This document shows positions 48,791 through 61,700 of a stretch of 64,000 nt of DNA, in pieces. Source of the stretch: Charina bottae (Eukaryota; Chordata; Lepidosauria; Squamata; Charinaidae); NCBI GenBank assembly GCA_023362775.1, contig JALMGJ010000138.1, forward strand, positions 42,941 through 106,940. Reading direction: 5' to 3'. The notes under the pieces were generated by a model. That model was not told where the DNA came from and did not search any database. It worked only from the letters and a program-made list of their open reading frames with translations. The number at the start of each line of letters is the position of its first letter. Positions within the stretch are counted from its first letter, which is position 1. A program made the position numbers and the translations under genes.

Positions 48791-50158
48791 TGAGAAAAAC
48801 TACTAAAAAGGGAAAAAAGAGAAAAAAGAGAAAGGGGAAAAAAGAAAAACAAGGAAAAAAATGGGAAATAACATGAAAAAAGAAAAAATGGGAAAAAAGA
48901 AAAATGAGAAAAATGAGAATGGGAAAAATGAGAAAAACGAGAAAAACGACTAAAGAGGGAGAAAACAAAAAAGAAATAGAATAGGGAAAAAAGAAAAACA
49001 AGGGAAAGAAGAATGGGAAACAACGGGAAAACCAAATATAACAGAAAAAAAGAAAAATGAGAAGTAAAAATGAAAAAAACGAGAAAAACGACTAAAAAGG
49101 GAGGGAAAGAAAAAAGGAGAAAAAAGAAAAACAAGAAAAACAAGAATGGGAAAAAACAGGAAAAACGAATAACATGGAAAAAAGAAATACGAGAAAAATA
49201 AGAAGGGGAAAAATGATAAAAACGACTAAAGATGGGAAAAACAAAGAAGAAAAAAGAAAGTGGAAAAAAAGTGGAAAAAAAGAAAAACAAGGAAGACAAG
49301 AATGGGAAAAAATGGGAAAAACGAATAAAAAAGGGGGAAAATGAAAAAAAATGAGAAAAACTACTAAAAAGGGAAAAAAGAGAAAAAAGAGAAAGGGGAA
49401 AAAAGAAAAACAAGGAAAAAAATGGGAAATAACTGGAAAAAAGAAAAAAATGGGAAAAAAGAAAAATGAGAAAAATGAGAATGGGAAAAATGAGAAAAAC
49501 GAGAAAACCGACTAAAGAGGGAGAAAACAAAAAAGAAATAGAATAGGGAAAATGAAAAACAAGGGAAAGAAGAATGGGAAACAACGGGAAAACCAAATAT
49601 AACAGAAAAAAAGAAAAATGAGAAGTAAAAATGAAGAAAACGAGAAAAACGACTAAAAAGGTGGGAAAAGAAAAAAGGAGAAAAAAGAAAAACAAGAAAA
49701 ACAAGAATGGGAAAAAACAGGAAAAACGAATAAAATGGAAAAAAGAAATACGAGAAAAATAAGAAGGGGAAAAATGATAAAAACGACTAAAGATGGGAAA
49801 AACAAAGAAGAAAAAAGAAAGTGGAAAAAAAGTGGAAAAAAAGAAAAACAAGGAAGACAAGAATGGGAAAAAATGGGAAAAACGAATAAAAAAGGGGGAA
49901 AATGAAAAAAAAATGAGAAAAACTACTAAAAAGGGAAAAAAGAGAAAAAAGAGAAAGGGGAAAAAAGAAAAACAAGGAAAAAAATGGGAAATAACATGAA
50001 AAAAGAAAAAATGGGAAAAAAGAAAAATGAGAAAAATGAGAATGGGAAAAATGAGAAAAACAAGAAAAACGACTAAAGAGGGAGAAAACAAAAAAGAAAT
50101 AGAATAGGGAAAAAAGAAAAACAAGGGAAAGAAGAATGTGAAACAACGGGAAAACCAA
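47914..50158 (+). repeat. B-A dimer duplicated in tandem (1,122-bp period)
   Basis: Units 47914 B, 48475 A-like, 49036 B, 49597 A. The two A units differ: 48475 ends like C (ACGAG, GAATGGGAAAC) with eight A, whereas 49597 ends like A (ACAAG, GTGAAAC) with nine A. Both have GGAAAAAAGAAAAAC rather than the ATAAAAAC form. The first dimer overlaps the truncated end of HOR copy 3. Confidence 0.82.
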
Positions 50159-50710
50159 ATATAACAGAAAAAAAGAAAAATGAGAAGTAAAAATGAAAAA
50201 AACGAGAAAAACGACTAAAAAGGTGGGAAAAGAAAAAAGGAGAAAAAAGAAAAACAAGAAAAACAAGAATGGGAAAAAACAGGAAAAACGAATAAAATGG
50301 AAAAAAGAAATACGAGAAAAATAAGAAGGGGAAAAATGATAAAAACGACTAAAGATGGGAAAAACAAAGAAGAAAAAAGAAAGTGGAAAAAAAGTGGAAA
50401 AAAAGAAAAACAAGGAAGACAAGAATGGGAAAAAATGGGAAAAACGAATAAAAAAGGGGGAAAATGAAAAAAAATGAGAAAAACTACTAAAAAGGGAAAA
50501 AAGAGAAAGGGGAAAAAAGAAAAACAAGGAAAAAAATGGGAAATAACATGAAAAAAGAAAAAATGGGAAAAAAGAAAAATGAGAAAAATGAGAATGGGAA
50601 AAATGAGAAAAACGAGAAAAACGACTAAAGAGGGAGAAAACAAAAAAGAAATAGAATAGGGAAAAAAGAAAAACAAGGGAAAGAAGAATGGGAAACAACG
50701 GGAAAACCAA

Positions 50711-53700
50711 ATATAACAGAAAAAAAGAAAAATGAGAAGTAAAAATGAAAAAAACGAGAAAAACGACTAAAAAGGTGGGAAAAGAAAAAAGGAGAAAAAA
50801 GAAAAACAAGAAAAACAAGAATGGGAAAAAACAGGAAAAACGAATAAAATGGAAAAAAGAAATACGAGAAAAATAAGAAGGGGAAAAATGATAAAAACGA
50901 CTAAAGATGGGAAAAACAAAGAAGAAAAAAGAAAGTGGAAAAAAAGTGGAAAAAAAGAAAAACAAGGAAGACAAGAATGGGAAAAAATGGGAAAAACGAA
51001 TAAAAAAGGGGGAAAATGAAAAAAAATGAGAAAAACTACTAAAAAGGGAAAAAAGAGAAAGGGGAAAAAAGAAAAACAAGGAAAAAAATGGGAAATAACA
51101 TGAAAAAAGAAAAAATGGGAAAAAAGAAAAATGAGAAAAATGAGAATGGGAAAAATGAGAAAAACGAGAAAAACGACTAAAGAGGGAGAAAACAAAAAAG
51201 AAATAGAATAGGGAAAATGAAAAACAAGGGAAAGAAGAATGGGAAACAACGGGAAAACCAAATATAACAGAAAAAAAGAAAAATGAGAAGTAAAAATGAA
51301 GAAAACGAGAAAAACGACTAAAAAGGTGGGAAAAGAAAAAAGGAGAAAAAAGAAAAACAAGAAAAACAAGAATGGGAAAAAACAGGAAAAACGAATAAAA
51401 TGGAAAAAAGAAATACGAGAAAAATAAGAAGGGGAAAAATGATAAAAACGACTAAAGATGGGAAAAACAAAGAAGAAAAAAGAAAGTGGAAAAAAAGTGG
51501 AAAAAAAGAAAAACAAGGAAGACAAGAATGGGAAAAAATGGGAAAAACGAATAAAAAAGGGGGAAAATGAAAAAAAAATGAGAAAAACTACTAAAAAGGG
51601 AAAAAAGAGAAAAAAGAGAAAGGGGAAAAAATAAAAACAAGGAAAAAAATGGGAAATAACATGAAAAAAGAAAAAATGGGAAAAAAGAAAAATGAGAAAA
51701 ATGAGAATGGGAAAAATGAGAAAAACAAGAAAAACGACTAAAGAGGGAGAAAACAAAAAAGAAATAGAATAGGGAAAAAAGAAAAACAAGGGAAAGAAGA
51801 ATGTGAAACAACGGGAAAACCAAATATAACAGAAAAAAAGAAAAATGAGAAGTAAAAATGAAAAAAACGAGAAAAACGACTAAAAAGGGAGGGAAAGAAA
51901 AAAGGAGAAAAAAGAAAAACAAGAAAAACAAGAATGGGAAAAAACAGGAAAAACGAATAAAATGGAAAAAAGAAATACGAGAAAAATAAGAAGGGGAAAA
52001 ATGATAAAAACGACTAAAGATGGGAAAAACAAAGAAGAAAAAAGAAAGTGGAAAAAAAGTGGAAAAAAAGAAAAACAAGGAAGACAAGAATGGGAAAAAA
52101 TGGGAAAAACGAATAAAAAAGGGGGAAAATGAAAAAAAATGAGAAAAACTACTAAAAAGGGAAAAAAGAGAAAGGGGAAAAAAGAAAAACAAGGAAAAAA
52201 ATGGGAAATAACATGAAAAAAGAAAAAATGGGAAAAAAGAAAAATGAGAAAAATGAGAATGGGAAAAATGAGAAAAACGAGAAAAACGACTAAAGAGGGA
52301 GAAAACAAAAAAGAAATAGAATAGGGAAAATGAAAAACAAGGGAAAGAAGAATGGGAAACAACGGGAAAACCAAATATAACAGAAAAAAAGAAAAATGAG
52401 AAGTAAAAATGAAGAAAACGAGAAAAACGACTAAAAAGGTGGGAAAAGAAAAAAGGAGAAAAAAGAAAAACAAGAAAAACAAGAATGGGAAAAAAACAGG
52501 AAAAACGAATAAAATGGAAAAAAGAAATACGAGAAAAATAAGAAGGGGAAAAATGATAAAAACGACTAAAGATGGGAAAAACAAAGAAGAAAAAAGAAAG
52601 TGGAAAAAAAGTGGAAAAAAAGAAAAACAAGGAAGACAAGAATGGGAAAAAATGGGAAAAACGAATAAAAAAGGGGGAAAATGAAAAAAAAAATGAGAAA
52701 AACTACTAAAAAGGGAAAAAAGAGAAAAAAGAGAAAGGGGAAAAAATAAAAACAAGGAAAAAAATGGGAAATAACATGAAAAAAGAAAAAATGGGAAAAA
52801 AGAAAAATGAGAAAAATGAGAATGGGAAAAATGAGAAAAACGAGAAAAACGACTAAAGAGGGAGAAAACAAAAAAGAAATAGAATAGGGAAAAAAGAAAA
52901 ACAAGGGAAAGAAGAATGTGAAACAACGGGAAAACCAAATATAACAGAAAAAAAGAAAAATGAGAAGTAAAAATGAAAAAAACGAGAAAAACGACTAAAA
53001 AGGTGGGAAAAGAAAAAAGGAGAAAAAAGAAAAACAAGAAAAACAAGAATGGGAAAAATCAGGAAAAACGAATAAAATGGAAAAAAGAAATACGAGAAAA
53101 ATAAGAAGGGGAAAAATGATAAAAACGACTAAAGATGGGAAAAACAAAGAAGAAAAAAGAAAGTGGAAAAAAAGTGGAAAAAAGAAAAACAAGGAAGACA
53201 AGAATGGGAAAAAATGGGAAAAACGAATAAAAAAGGGGGAAAATGAAAAAAAATGAGAAAAACTACTAAAAAGGGAAAAAAGAGAAAGGGGAAAAAAGAA
53301 AAACAAGGAAAAAAATGGGAAATAACATGAAAAAAGAAAAAATGGGAAAAAAGAAAAATGAGAAAAATGAGAATGGGAAAAATGAGAAAAACAAGAAAAA
53401 CGACTAAAGAGGGAGAAAACAAAAAAGAAATAGAATAGGGAAAAAAGAAAAACAAGGGAAAGAAGAATGTGAAACAACGGGAAAACCAAATATAACAGAA
53501 AAAAAGAAAAATGAGAAGTAAAAATGAAAAAAACGAGAAAAACGACTAAAAAGGTGGGAAAAGAAAAAAGGAGAAAAAAGAAAAACAAGAAAAACAAGAA
53601 TGGGAAAAAACAGGAAAAACGAATAAAATGGAAAAAAGAAATACGAGAAAAATAAGAAGGGGAAAAATGATAAAAAACGACTAAAGATGGGAAAAACAAA

Positions 53701-55164
53701 GAAGAAAAAAGAAAGTGGAAAAAAAGTGGAAAAAAAGAAAAACAAGGAAGACAAGAATGGGAAAAAATGGGAAAAACGAATAAAAAAGGGGGAAAATGAA
53801 AAAAAATGAGAAAAACTACTAAAAAGGGAAAAAAGAGAAAGGGGAAAAAAGAAAAACAAGGAAAAAAATGGGAAATAACATGAAAAAAGAAAAAATGGGA
53901 AAAAAGAAAAATGAGAAAAATGAGAATGGGAAAAATGAGAAAAACGAGAAAAACGACTAAAGAGGGAGAAAACAAAAAAGAAATAGAATAGGGAAAAAAG
54001 AAAAACAAGGGAAAGAAGAATGTGAAACAACGGGAAAACCAAATATAACAGAAAAAAAGAAAAATGAGAAGTAAAAATGAAAAAAACGAGAAAAACGACT
54101 AAAAAGGTGGGAAAAGAAAAAAGGAGAAAAAAGAAAAACAAGAAAAACAAGAATGGGAAAAATCAGGAAAAACGAATAAAATGGAAAAAAGAAATACGAG
54201 AAAAATAAGAAGGGGAAAAATGATAAAAATGACTAAAGATGGGAAAAACAAAGAAGAAAAAAGAAAGTGGAAAAAAAGTGGAAAAAAGAAAAACAAGGAA
54301 GACAAGAATGGGAAAAAATGGGAAAAACGAATAAAAAAGGGGGAAAATGAAAAAAAATGAGAAAAACTACTAAAAAGGGAAAAAAGAGAAAAAAGAGAAA
54401 GGGGAAAAAAGAAAAACAAGGAAAAAAATGGGAAATTACTGGAAAAAAGAAAAAAATGGGAAAAAAGAAAAATGAGAAAAATGAGAATGGGAAAAATGAG
54501 AAAAACGAGAAAACCGACTAAAGAGGGAGAAAACAAAAAAGAAATAGAATAGGGAAAATGAAAAACAAGGGAAAGAAGAATGGGAAACAACGGGAAAACC
54601 AAATATAACAGAAAAAAAGAAAAATGAGAAGTAAAAATGAAGAAAACGAGAAAAACGACTAAAAAGGTGGGAAAAGAAAAAAGGAGAAAAAAGAAAAACA
54701 AGAAAAACAAGAATGGGAAAAAACAGGAAAAACGAATAAAATGGAAAAAAGAAATACGAGAAAAATAAGAAGGGGAAAAATGATAAAAACGACTAAAGAT
54801 GGGAAAAACAAAGAAGAAAAAAGAAAGTGGAAAAAAAGTGGAAAAAAAGAAAAACAAGGAAGACAAGAATGGGAAAAAATGGGAAAAACGAATAAAAAAG
54901 GGGGAAAATGAAAAAAAAATGAGAAAAACTACTAAAAAGGGAAAAAAGAGAAAAAAGAGAAAGGGGAAAAAAGAAAAACAAGGAAAAAAATGGGAAATAA
55001 CATGAAAAAAGAAAAAATGGGAAAAAAGAAAAATGAGAAAAATGAGAATGGGAAAAATGAGAAAAACAAGAAAAACGACTAAAGAGGGAGAAAACAAAAA
55101 AGAAATAGAATAGGGAAAAAAGAAAAACAAGGGAAAGAAGAATGTGAAACAACGGGAAAACCAA
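50711..55164 (+). repeat. Run of mostly recombinant monomers
   Basis: Units 50711 (C with AAAATGAAAAAC, 551), 51262 (A), 51824 (GGGAGGG front with AAAATGG, C-like back, 551), 52375 (A with ten A in subunit b and one extra A before ACAGG, 564), 52939 (E front, A-like tail with GTGAAAC, 551), 53490 (C with extra A and GTGAAAC tail, 553), 54043 (E front, B back, 560) and 54603 (A, 562). Private bases: T at 54230 (CGAC to TGAC) and T at 54437. Nearly every unit joins two classes, so this is the most exchange-scarred part of the clean sequence. Confidence 0.8.
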
Positions 55165-55716
55165 ATATAACAGAAAAAAAGAAAAATGAGAAGTAAAAAT
55201 GAAAAAAACGAGAAAAACGACTAAAAAGGTGGGAAAAGAAAAAAGGAGAAAAAAGAAAAACAAGAAAAACAAGAATGGGAAAAAACAGGAAAAACGAATA
55301 AAATGGAAAAAAGAAATACGAGAAAAATAAGAAGGGGAAAAATGATAAAAACGACTAAAGATGGGAAAAACAAAGAAGAAAAAAGAAAGTGGAAAAAAAG
55401 TGGAAAAAAAGAAAAACAAGGAAGACAAGAATGGGAAAAAATGGGAAAAACGAATAAAAAAAGGGGGAAAATGAAAAAAAATGAGAAAAACTACTAAAAA
55501 GGAAAAAAGAGAAAGGGGAAAAAATAAAAACAAGGAAAAAAATGGGAAATAACATGAAAAAAGAAAAAATGGGAAAAAAGAAAAATGAGAAAAATGAGAA
55601 TGGGAAAAATGAGAAAAACAAGAAAAAGGACTAAAGAGGGAGAAAACAAAAAAGAAAATAGAATAGGGAAAAAGAAAAACAAGGGAAAGAAGAATGTGAA
55701 ACAACGGGAAAACCAA
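55165..55716 (+). repeat. Junction monomer: C front, A back
   Basis: The unit begins as C (AAAAAACGAG, eight A, 9-bp deletion). Between about 55,511 and 55,523 it becomes A-like (GGAAAAAATAAAAAC, ACAAG, GTGAAAC). Homopolymer irregularities start in the same place: seven A before GGGGG at about 55,457, GG for GGG near 55,501, G for C at 55,628 and an extra A near 55,656. It marks the left edge of the displaced, indel-rich copy. Confidence 0.8.
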
Positions 55717-58700
55717 ATATAACAGAAAAAAAGAAAAATGAGAAGTAAAAATGAAAAAAACGAGAAAAAACGACTAAAAAGGGAGGGAAAGAAAAAAGGA
55801 GAAAAAAGAAAAACAAGGAAAAACAAGAATGGGAAAAAACAGGAAAAACGAATAACATGGAAAAAAGAAATACGAGAAAAATAAGAAGGGGAAAAATGAT
55901 AAAAACGACTAAAGATGGGAAAAAGAAAGAAGAAAAAAGAAAGTGGAAAAAAGTGGAAAAAAAGAAAAACAAGGAAGACAGAATGGGAAAAAATGGGAAA
56001 AACGAATAAAAAAGGGGGAAAATGAAAAAAAAATGAGAAAAACTACTAAAAAGGGAAAAAGAGAAAAAAGAGAAAGGGGAAAAAAGAAAAACAAGGGAAA
56101 AAATGGGAAATAACTGGAAAAAAAGAAAAAAATGGGAAAAAAGAAAAATGAGAAAAATGAGAATGGGAAAAATGAGAAAAACGAGAAAACCGACTAAAGA
56201 GGGAGAAAACAAAAAAGAAATCGAAGAGGGAAAATGAAAAACAAGGGAAAGAAGAATGGGAAACAACGGGAAAACCAAATATAACAGAAAAAAAGAAAAA
56301 TGAGAAGTAAAAATGAAGAAAACGAGAAAAACGACTAAAAAGGTGGGAAAAGAAAAAAGGAGAAAAAAGAAAAACAAGAAAAACAAGAATGGGAAAAAAC
56401 AGGAAAAACGAATAAAATGGAAAAAAGAAATACGAGAAAAATAAGAAGGGGAAAAAATGATAAAAACGACTAAAGATGGGAAAAAACAAAGAAGAAAAAA
56501 GAAAGTGGAAAAAAAGTGGAAAAAAAGAAAAACAAGGAAGACAAGAATGGGAAAAAATGGGAAAAACGAATAAAAAAGGGGGAAAATGAAAAAAAAATGA
56601 GAAAAACTACTAAAAAGGGAAAAAAGAGAAAAAGAGAAAGGGGAAAAAATAAAAACAAGGAAAAAAATGGGAAATAACATGAAAAAAGAAAAAATGGGAA
56701 AAAAGAAAAATGAGAAAAATGAGAATGGGAAAAATGAGAAAAACAAGAAAAACGACTAAAGAGGGAGAAAACAAAAAAGAAATAGAATAGGGAAAAAAGA
56801 AAAACAAGGGGAAAGAAGAATGTGAAACAACGGGAAAACCAAATATAACAGAAAAAAAGAAAAATGAGAAGTAAAATGAAAAAAACGAGAAAAACGACTA
56901 AAAAAGGGAGGGAAAGAAAAAAGGAGAAAAAAGAAAAACAAGAAAAACAAGAATGGGAAAAAACAGGAAAAACGAATAACATGGAAAAAAGAAATACGAG
57001 AAAAATAAGAAGGGGAAAAATGATAAAAACGACTAAAGATGGGAAAAAGAAAGAAGAAAAAAGAAAGTGGAAAAAAGTGGAAAAAAAGAAAAACAAGGAA
57101 GACAAGAATGGGAAAAAATGGGAAAAACGAATAAAAAAGGGGGAAAATGAAAAAAAATGAGAAAAACTACTAAAAAGGGAAAAAGAGAAAAAGAGAAAGG
57201 GGGAAAAAAGAAAAACAAGGGAAAAAATGGGAAATAACTGGAAAAAAGAAAAAAATGGGAAAAAAGAAAAATGAGAAAAATGAGAATGGGAAAAAATGAG
57301 AAAAACGAGAAAACCGACTAAAGAGGGAGAAAACAAAAAAGAAATCGAAGAGGGAAAATGAAAACAAGGGAAAGAAGAATGGGAAACAACGGGAAAACCA
57401 AATATAACAGAAAAAAAGAAAAATGAGAAGTAAAATGAAAAAAACGAGAAAAACGACTAAAAAGGTGGGAAAAGAAAAAGGAGAAAAAAGAAAAACAAGA
57501 AAAACAAGAATGGGGAAAAATCAGGAAAAACGAATAAAATGGAAAAAAGAAATACGAGAAAAATAAGAAGGGGAAAAATGATAAAAACGACTAAAGATGG
57601 AAAAACAAAGAAGAAAAAAGAAAGTGGAAAAAAAGTGGAAAAAAGAAAAACAAGGAAGACAAGAATGGGAAAAAATGGGGAAAAACGAATAAAAAAGGGG
57701 GAAAATGAAAAAAAATGAGAAAAACTACTAAAAAGGGAAAAAAGAGAAAGGGGAAAAAAGAAAAACAAGGAAAAAAAATGGGAAATAACATGAAAAAAGA
57801 AAAAATGGGAAAAAAGAAAAATGAGAAAAATGAGAATGGGAAAAATGAGAAAAACAAGAAAAACGACTAAAGAGGGAGAAAACAAAAAAGAAATAGAATA
57901 GGGAAAATGAAAAACAAGGGAAAGAAGAATGGGAAACAACGGGAAAACCAAATATAACAGAAAAAAAGAAAAATGAGAAGTAAAAATGAAGAAAACGAGA
58001 AAAACGACTAAAAAGGTGGGAAAAGAAAAAAGGAGGAAAAAAGAAAAACAAGAAAAACAAGAATGGGAAAAAACAGGAAAAACGAATAACATGGAAAAAA
58101 GAAATACGAGAAAAATAAGAAGGGGAAAAAATGATAAAAACGACTAAAGATGGGAAAAACAAAGAAGAAAAAAGAAAGTGGAAAAAAAGTGGAAAAAAAG
58201 AAAAACAAGGAAGACAAGAATGGGAAAAAATGGGAAAAAACGAATAAAAAAGGGGGAAAATGAAAAAAAAATGAGAAAAACTACTAAAAAGGGAAAAAAA
58301 GAGAAAAAAGAGAAAGGGGAAAAAATAAAAACAAGGAAAAAAATGGGAAATAACATGAAAAAAGAAAAAATGGGAAAAAAGAAAAATGAGAAAAATGAGA
58401 ATGGGAAAAATGAGAAAAACAAGAAAAACGACTAAAGAGGGAGAAAACAAAAAAGAAATAGAATAGGGAAAAAAGAAAAACAAGGGAAAGAAGAATGTGA
58501 AACAACGGGAAAACCAAATATAACAGAAAAAAAGAAAAATGAGAAGTAAAAATGAAAAAAACGAGAAAAACGACTAAAAAGGTGGGAAAAGAAAAAAGGA
58601 GAAAAAAGAAAAACAAGAAAAACAAGAATGGGAAAAAACAGGAAAAACGAATAAAATGGAAAAAAGAAATACGAGAAAAATAAGAAGGGGAAAAATGATA

Positions 58701-61700
58701 AAAACGACTAAAGATGGGAAAAACAAAGAAGAAAAAAGAAAGTGGAAAAAAAGTGGAAAAAAAGAAAAACAAGGAAGACAAGAATGGGAAAAAATGGGAA
58801 AAACGAATAAAAAAGGGGGAAAATAAAAAAAATGAGAAAAACTACTAAAAGGGAAAAAAGAGAAAGGGGAAAAAAGAAAAACAAGGGAAAAAATGGGAAA
58901 TAACATGAAAAAAAGAAAAAATGGGAAAAAAGAAAAATGAGAAAAATGAGAATGGGAAAAATGAGAAAAACGAGAAAAACGACTAAAGAGGGAGAAAACA
59001 AAAAAGAAATAGAATAGGGAAAAAAGAAAAACAAGGGAAAGAAGAATGGGAAACAACGGGAAAACCAAATATAACAGAAAAAAAGAAAAATGAGAAGTAA
59101 AAATGAAAAAAACGAGAAAAACGACTAAAAAGGGAGGGAAAGAAAAAAGGAGAAAAAAGAAAAACAAGAAAAAACAAGAATGGGAAAAAACAGGAAAAAC
59201 GAATAACATGGAAAAAAGAATACGAGAAAAATAAGAAGGGGAAAAATGATAAAAACGACTAAAGATGGGAAAAACAAAGAAGAAAAAAGAAAGTGGAAAA
59301 AAAGTGGAAAAAAAGAAAAACAAGGAAGACAAGAATGGGAAAAAATGGGAAAAACGAATAAAAAAGGGGGAAAATGAAAAAAATGAGAAAAACTACTAAA
59401 AAGGGAAAAAAGAGAAAAAAGAGAAAGGGGAAAAAAGAAAAACAAGGAAAAAAATGGGAAATAACTGGAAAAAAGAAAAAAATGGGGAAAAAAGAAAAAT
59501 GAGAAAAATGAGAATGGGAAAAATGAGAAAAACGAGAAAACCGACTAAAGAGGGAGAAAACAAAAAAGAAATAGAATAGGGAAAATGAAAAACAAGGGAA
59601 AGAAGAATGGGAAACAACGGGAAAACCAAATATAACAGAAAAAAAGAAAAATGAGAAGTAAAAATGAAGAAAACGAGAAAAACGACTAAAAAGGTGGGAA
59701 AAGAAAAAAGGAGAAAAAAGAAAAACAAGAAAAACAAGAATGGGAAAAAAACAGGAAAAACGAATAAAATGGAAAAAAGAAATACGAGAAAAATAAGAAG
59801 GGGAAAAATGATAAAAACGACTAAAGATGGGAAAAACAAAGAAGAAAAAAGAAAGTGGAAAAAAAGTGGAAAAAAAGAAAAACAAGGAAGACAAGAATGG
59901 GAAAAAATGGGAAAAACGAATAAAAAAGGGGGAAAATGAAAAAAAAATGAGAAAAACTACTAAAAAGGGAAAAAAGAGAAAAAAGAGAAAGGGGAAAAAA
60001 AGAAAAACAAGGAAAAAAATGGGAAATAACATGAAAAAAGAAAAATGGGAAAAAAGAAAAATGAGAAAAATGAGAATGGGAAAAATGAGAAAAACGAGAA
60101 AAACGACTAAAGAGGGAGAAAACAAAAAAGAAATAGAATAGGGAAAAAAGAAAAACAAGGGAAAGAAGAATGGGAAACAACGGGAAAACCAAATATAACA
60201 GAAAAAAAGAAAAATGAGAAGTAAAAATGAAAAAAAACGAGAAAAACGACTAAAAAGGGAGGGAAAGAAAAAAGGAGAAAAAAGAAAAACAAGAAAAACA
60301 AGAATGGGAAAAAACAGGAAAAACGAATAACATGGAAAAAAGAAATACGAGAAAAATAAGAAGGGGAAAAATGATAAAAACGACTAAAGATGGGAAAAAC
60401 AAAGAAGAAAAAAGAAAGTGGAAAAAAAGTGGAAAAAAAGAAAAACAAGGAAGACAAGAATGGGAAAAAATGGGAAAAACGAATAAAAAAGGGGGAAAAT
60501 GAAAAAAAATGAGAAAAACTACTAAAAAGGGAAAAAAGAGAAAAAGAGAAAGGGGAAAAAAGAAAAACAAGGAAAAAAATGGGAAATAACTGGAAAAAAG
60601 AAAAAAATGGGAAAAAAGAAAAATGAGAAAAATGAGAATGGGAAAAAATGAGAAAAACGAGAAAACCGACTAAAGAGGGAGAAAACAAAAAAGAAATAGA
60701 ATAGGGAAAATGAAAAACAAGGGAAAGAAGAATGGGAAACAACGGGGAAAACCAAATATAACAGAAAAAAAGAAAAATGAGAAGTAAAAATGAAGAAAAC
60801 GAGAAAAACGACTAAAAAGGTGGGAAAAGAAAAAAGGAGAAAAAAGAAAAACAAGAAAAACAAGAATGGGAAAAAACAGGAAAAACGAATAAAATGGAAA
60901 AAAGAAATACGAGAAAAATAAGAAGGGGAAAAATGATAAAAACGACTAAAGATGGGAAAAACAAAGAAGAAAAAAGAAAGTGGAAAAAAAGTGGAAAAAA
61001 AAGAAAAACAAGGAAGACAAGAATGGGAAAAAATGGGAAAAAACGAATAAAAAAGGGGGGAAAATGAAAAAAAAATGAGAAAAACTACTAAAAAGGGAAA
61101 AAAGAGAAAAAAGAGAAAGGGGAAAAAAGAAAAACAAGGAAAAAAATGGGAAATAACATGAAAAAAGAAAAAATGGGAAAAAAGAAAAATGAGAAAAATG
61201 AGAATGGGAAAAATGAGAAAAACAAGAAAAACGACTAAAGAGGGAGAAAACAAAAAAGAAATAGAATAGGGAAAAAAGAAAAACAAGGGAAAGAAGAATG
61301 TGAAACAACGGGAAAACCAAATATAACAGAAAAAAAGAAAAATGAGAAGTAAAAATGAAAAAAACGAGAAAAACGACTAAAAAGGTGGGAAAAGAAAAAA
61401 GGAGAAAAAAGAAAAACAAGAAAAACAAGAATGGGAAAAAACAGGAAAAACGAATAAAATGGAAAAAAGAAATACGAGAAAAATAAGAAGGGGAAAAATG
61501 ATAAAAACGACTAAAGATGGGAAAAACAAAGAAGAAAAAAGAAAGTGGAAAAAAAGTGGAAAAAAAGAAAAACAAGGAAGACAAGAATGGGAAAAAATGG
61601 GAAAAACGAATAAAAAAGGGGGAAAATGAAAAAAAATGAGAAAAACTACTAAAAAGGGAAAAAAGAGAAAGGGGAAAAAAGAAAAACAAGGAAAAAAATG

